A stretch of DNA of 64,000 nucleotides from Gordonia sp049847105 (GTDB lineage: Bacteria; Actinomycetota; Actinomycetes; Mycobacteriales; Mycobacteriaceae). The stretch's first letter is position 1. Each line of letters begins with the position of its first letter. The translations under genes were made by a program, and so were the position numbers. The DNA lies in assembly GCF_049847105.1 (NCBI RefSeq), contig NZ_JBNCNS010000008.1, positions 1-64,000 on the forward strand, given 5' to 3'. The notes beneath the pieces were generated by a model. That model was not told where the DNA came from. It saw only the letters and a program-made list of their open reading frames with translations, and did no database searches. This document shows positions 61,653-64,000 of this stretch, in pieces.

Positions 61653-63137
61653 ATGAGACGACTTTGGCTGGCGCTGCCGGCGTTCCTCGGCGCCGCATGC
61701 ATCGCCGCTGCCATAGCCATACCGCTGTTCCTCGTACCGCAACTGCGCGTGGTGCCACTCGACCTGGACATCACGTCGGTCGCCACCACAGTGCCCGAGG
61801 ACGGATCCAGCGGTGACCGGTTCCCGGCCGAGATCTTCGATCGCTGTTCGGTGAGTGAGCGCAAGGCACGTGTGCTGGACGCCCATCTCACCCAGCAGCG
61901 CCGATCGGTCATCGTCGACCCGTCGGACAAGCGCCAGGCGACCCTGCAGTCGGCGCAGACCGTCCAGATCGACCGTGTTCGCGACGCCGCAGGCAACGAG
62001 ACGGACCCGTCGATGGCAGGTGCCGACGGCGAGCGCAAATGCGACGATGGTCTGCTGACCGCGAACATCGACCGGGTGTCGGTGAATCGCAAGTCGTCGG
62101 TGCCGAACGGGACCGTCAGCTCTCTGCAGCTCGAGGCCGCACCCGAAGGGGTGAACCCGAAGGACGTCTCGGTCGACCTCCCCGATCGCAAGGGCTTCCA
62201 GTACAAGTTCGGCTTCGACGTCGGAAAGCGCGCGTATCTCTACTACGACACGAACACGCGCCAGGACATCCCGGTCAACTTCAAGGGCGAGAAGGACATC
62301 AACGGGGTCAAGACCTATGAGTTCGTCGGCGACGTACCGGAGACCGACGTCTCGGGCCTGCCGAACGCCCAGGGTGAGGCGGCGCTCGGCACGATGCTGA
62401 CCATGCCGGCGAGCTGGTGGGGTATCAGCGGACGCGGCGTGAAGCCGAACGACAAGATCACGATGCACCGGTACGCCACCGCCACCCGGCATGTGTTCGT
62501 CGAGCCGGAGACCGGCACCATCATCGACGGTCTCGAAGATCAGCACCAGTACTTCCGGTCGCCCGACCAGAGCTCCGACACCCCCGCACCGGTTCGGGAC
62601 TTTCAGATGGACGTACTCAAGGCGCGATTCAAGTGGTCCGATCAAACGGTCAAGAACCAGGCCGAGACGGCCGACCACTACAAGGGGCTGTTGACCCTCG
62701 GCAGCTTCTGGCTGCCGCTGATCCTCGGCATCGTCGGTGTGTTGCTGTTGGCTCTGTGGGGCTTCCTGATGTGGCGTGCACGCCGCAACCGGGACGGCGA
62801 CGACACCCCGCCCGCCGACGACGAGACGGCTACCTGGGACGCCCCCGACGCGGCCGGCACCACCGCCGGGCGACATGAGGTCGATCCGACCGTTCCGGTG
62901 GCCGGCGCAGCTGCCGCCGGCGCAGGCGCCTCCCTCGACCCATGGGACCGGCCGACCGAGCAGATCCCCCGAGTGGACACGCCGGACGAGACTCCCGCCG
63001 ACGACACTGCGACGCAGACGTTCACGCCGCCGCCGGCGGACGACTCCGCGACGCAGACGTTCCGGCCCACGGATGAGTTCCGCCCGTCGGACGACGACGA
63101 CGAGACCCACCACTTCCGTCGTCCGCCCGGCGAGTAG
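61653..63137 (+). CDS. DUF3068 (PorA-family) envelope protein
   Basis: A 494-residue protein with an N-terminal signal anchor (LALPAFLGAACIAAAIAIPLF), a large extracytoplasmic domain (about 35-350) with YKFGFDVGKRAYLYYDTNTR (seen as YLYYDTNT) and MPASWWGISG, a second membrane helix at about 350-375 and a cytosolic Asp/Thr/Pro-rich tail with two TATQTF-like repeats. DUF3068 is restricted to mycolata and is catalogued as porin PorA family; the role is not settled. ATG 61653 has AGGAG upstream. Followed by a terminator. Confidence 0.85.
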   Translation: MRRLWLALPAFLGAACIAAAIAIPLFLVPQLRVVPLDLDITSVATTVPEDGSSGDRFPAEIFDRCSVSERKARVLDAHLTQQRRSVIVDPSDKRQATLQSAQTVQIDRVRDAAGNETDPSMAGADGERKCDDGLLTANIDRVSVNRKSSVPNGTVSSLQLEAAPEGVNPKDVSVDLPDRKGFQYKFGFDVGKRAYLYYDTNTRQDIPVNFKGEKDINGVKTYEFVGDVPETDVSGLPNAQGEAALGTMLTMPASWWGISGRGVKPNDKITMHRYATATRHVFVEPETGTIIDGLEDQHQYFRSPDQSSDTPAPVRDFQMDVLKARFKWSDQTVKNQAETADHYKGLLTLGSFWLPLILGIVGVLLLALWGFLMWRARRNRDGDDTPPADDETATWDAPDAAGTTAGRHEVDPTVPVAGAAAAGAGASLDPWDRPTEQIPRVDTPDETPADDTATQTFTPPPADDSATQTFRPTDEFRPSDDDDETHHFRRPPGE

Positions 63138-63154
63138 CCCGCCGTAGTCCCGCA

Positions 63155-63201
63155 CAAGGCTCCCACCACCCGCTCACTCCGAGCACGTGGTGGGAGCCTT
63201 G
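63155..63201. terminator. Terminator hairpin after the DUF3068 gene
   Basis: Perfect 15-base arms CAAGGCTCCCACCAC (63155-63169) and GTGGTGGGAGCCTTG (63187-63201) with a 17-base loop, 17 bases after the stop codon. Confidence 0.85.
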
Positions 63202-63257
63202 CTCGTTGGCAGGGCCACCCGCCACCGTCGCCCGCGCTGCCCTGACCTGCCCAGCCG

Positions 63258-63460
63258 ATCGTGCGCAAAAGCTCGCCGAACGTGCGCAGATTCCCGTCGA
63301 TCGTGCACGGGTCGCAGGGCATGGACCCCCATTGCGCACGGTCGACGAGCAAGTGCGCACGGTCGACGAGGTTCTGCGCACGATCGACGGGGTTCTGCGC
63401 ACGATCGACGGGGTTCTGCGCACGGTCGGCGAGCGAGCGCGCACGATCGGCACGACAACA
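63258..63460. repeat. 21-bp-periodic intergenic repeat array, locus 2
   Basis: Five clear units of TGCGCACGATCGACGGGGTT type start at 63333, 63354, 63375, 63396 and 63417, an exact 21-bp period. Degenerate units (GATCGTGCGCA, GAACGTGCGCA, GATCGTGCAC) precede them from 63258, also 21 apart. The array lies in the 382-bp gap between DUF3068 and the mycolyltransferase. The same period and core occur at 47275-47470. Confidence 0.85.
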
Positions 63461-63462
63461 AA

Positions 63463-63494
63463 CGCGGCCGGTGACCCTCAGGTCACCGGCCGCG
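63463..63494. terminator. Terminator hairpin after the mycolyltransferase gene
   Basis: Perfect 14-base arms CGCGGCCGGTGACC (63463-63476) and GGTCACCGGCCGCG (63481-63494) with loop CTCA, 25 bases beyond the stop of the minus-strand mycolyltransferase. Confidence 0.85.
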
Positions 63495-63519
63495 TCGGTC
63501 GGAAGTCAGTCCGCAGCGA

Positions 63520-64000
63520 TCAGAAGAACGCCGGGCGGAACGTGGTGGCCCACGACTGCTTGAAGTCGCTCTCCCAGTAGTCCCACCAGTGGACGCCGTC
63601 CGGGGTGATGTGCGTGGTCAGCTTGACGCCGGGGACCACGGCCAGACGACCGATGTAGAGCTGGCTGCTGGTCGACGCGGCGACCTCGAGCGGAACCATC
63701 TGCGCGAACTTGACCGGGTTGAAGTTGGCGCTGGCCGGGTTCACCGACGAGTCGTACTTGCTGCCGACGCCGGTGCCCGCCGACACGTAGACACGCTTGC
63801 CCGCGAGATTGTTGGCAGTCAGGAACGGGTCGTTGGCGGCCCATTCACCGGCCGGCCAGAAGCCCCACATGTTGATCGGGTTGCCGCCCATCTCGGCGAC
63901 CGACGCCTGGATGCCCTGGTTGAAGCCCGGCAGGGTGACCGTCGGGTAGCCGCTGTACGAGGCGACCGCGCGGTAGAAGCCGGGGTGACGCGAGGCGAGG
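63520..64000 (-). CDS. Antigen-85-type trehalose mycolyltransferase, partial
   Basis: The C-terminal 159 or so codons of a secreted mycolyltransferase; the 5' part lies beyond the window. Visible are LASRHPGFYRAVASYSGYP just after the nucleophile region, AEMGGNPINMWGFWPAGEW, KRVYVSAGTGVGSKYD with the acid region, and the His-containing HITPDGVHWWDYWESDFKQSW near the end. It moves mycolic acids between trehalose and arabinogalactan in the cell wall and shows the host is mycolic-acid bearing. The nucleophilic Ser is outside the window. Confidence 0.92.
   Translation of the reverse strand, partial: LASRHPGFYRAVASYSGYPTVTLPGFNQGIQASVAEMGGNPINMWGFWPAGEWAANDPFLTANNLAGKRVYVSAGTGVGSKYDSSVNPASANFNPVKFAQMVPLEVAASTSSQLYIGRLAVVPGVKLTTHITPDGVHWWDYWESDFKQSWATTFRPAFF

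Noticed and set aside
63206..63580. Small heptad-repeat protein encoded by the 21-bp array
   Set aside because: The 21-bp period gives seven-residue repeats in every frame and on both strands, so the open frames are automatic. The frame overlaps a terminator and the mycolyltransferase end.
1..64000. tRNA, rRNA, prophage or insertion-sequence genes
   Set aside because: I looked for tRNA-like cloverleaf ends, transposase or integrase motifs and found none that I can support by eye.

Overview
The window is chromosomal DNA of a high-GC actinobacterium of the mycolic-acid group (Mycobacteriales). A Gordonia-like or Rhodococcus-like genus fits best. The evidence is a 5'-truncated antigen-85-type mycolyltransferase at the right edge, a DUF3068 (PorA-family) envelope protein, a secreted PE-PPE-domain hydrolase, a SigG-type sigma factor with a SnoaL tail, a Rv0859/Rv0860-like fadA-fadB pair, mycobacterial-style Ku/LigD, CsoR copper control and KstR-type operators. 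No rRNA, tRNA, CRISPR array, intact insertion sequence or prophage was seen, so this is mostly ordinary core and accessory chromosome.

Layout. 0-7 kb: a KstR-box-controlled alpha/beta hydrolase, an AbiEi/DUF559 protein between two copies of a palindromic repeat, fadB and fadA (beta-oxidation), and a tandem-TetR regulator. 7-13.5 kb: a class III nucleotide cyclase, a tightly overlapping molybdate operon (TOBE regulator-modA-modB-modC) and a DrrAB-type ABC exporter. 13.5-18 kb: a ROK regulator, sigG, a glyoxalase-fold protein and a histidine-phosphatase homologue. 18-23.5 kb: an SDR / APH-like kinase / acyl-CoA dehydrogenase operon with a TetR gene and a 30-bp operator-like palindrome, then a TetR and a divergent MpaB-family oxygenase. 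23.6-30.5 kb: an MMPL transporter, lysE with divergent lysG, an MFS exporter and an EthA-type Baeyer-Villiger monooxygenase. 30.5-34.7 kb: divergent ku and ligD (NHEJ repair) and a dienelactone hydrolase. 34.8-39 kb: an SDR, a CpdA-like phosphodiesterase, a decayed carbonic anhydrase, a DUF218 protein and a DoxX-like protein. 39-42 kb: proton-translocating transhydrogenase (pntAA-pntAB-pntB). 42-47 kb: a PE-PPE hydrolase with a repetitive tail, a membrane molybdopterin enzyme and a KstR-box-controlled flavoprotein. 47-58 kb: copper homeostasis (csoR-copZ-small membrane protein-copA, and a separate copB), interrupted by a proline-rich protein, two hydrolases and nadB. 58-64 kb: an alpha/beta hydrolase, a zinc alcohol dehydrogenase, the remnant of a metal ABC permease, an ABC1 kinase, DUF3068 and the mycolyltransferase.

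Connections between genes. The molybdate importer could feed the molybdopterin oxidoreductase at 44.1-45.7 kb. CsoR boxes precede both csoR and copB, so one regulator could control both copper ATPases. Two genes 47 kb apart carry KstR boxes and the same TACTCT minus-10 element. The kinase/acyl-CoA dehydrogenase pair matches the logic of 4-hydroxyacyl-CoA catabolism (LvaA/LvaC, ACAD10/11).

Intergenic DNA is rich in short repeats: a 60-bp palindrome (three copies), a GTCGAGTAG...TATCGAGAC family (four loci, one with a 40-bp tandem array), a CCCTGAGGAGCGAG family (two loci), 21-bp-periodic arrays (two loci) and a 14-bp array inside the csoR-copZ gap. The most informative anomalies are the carbonic anhydrase with a frameshift plus a lost catalytic Arg, the 48-residue gene in the copper operon, and the kinase/ACAD/SDR operon.
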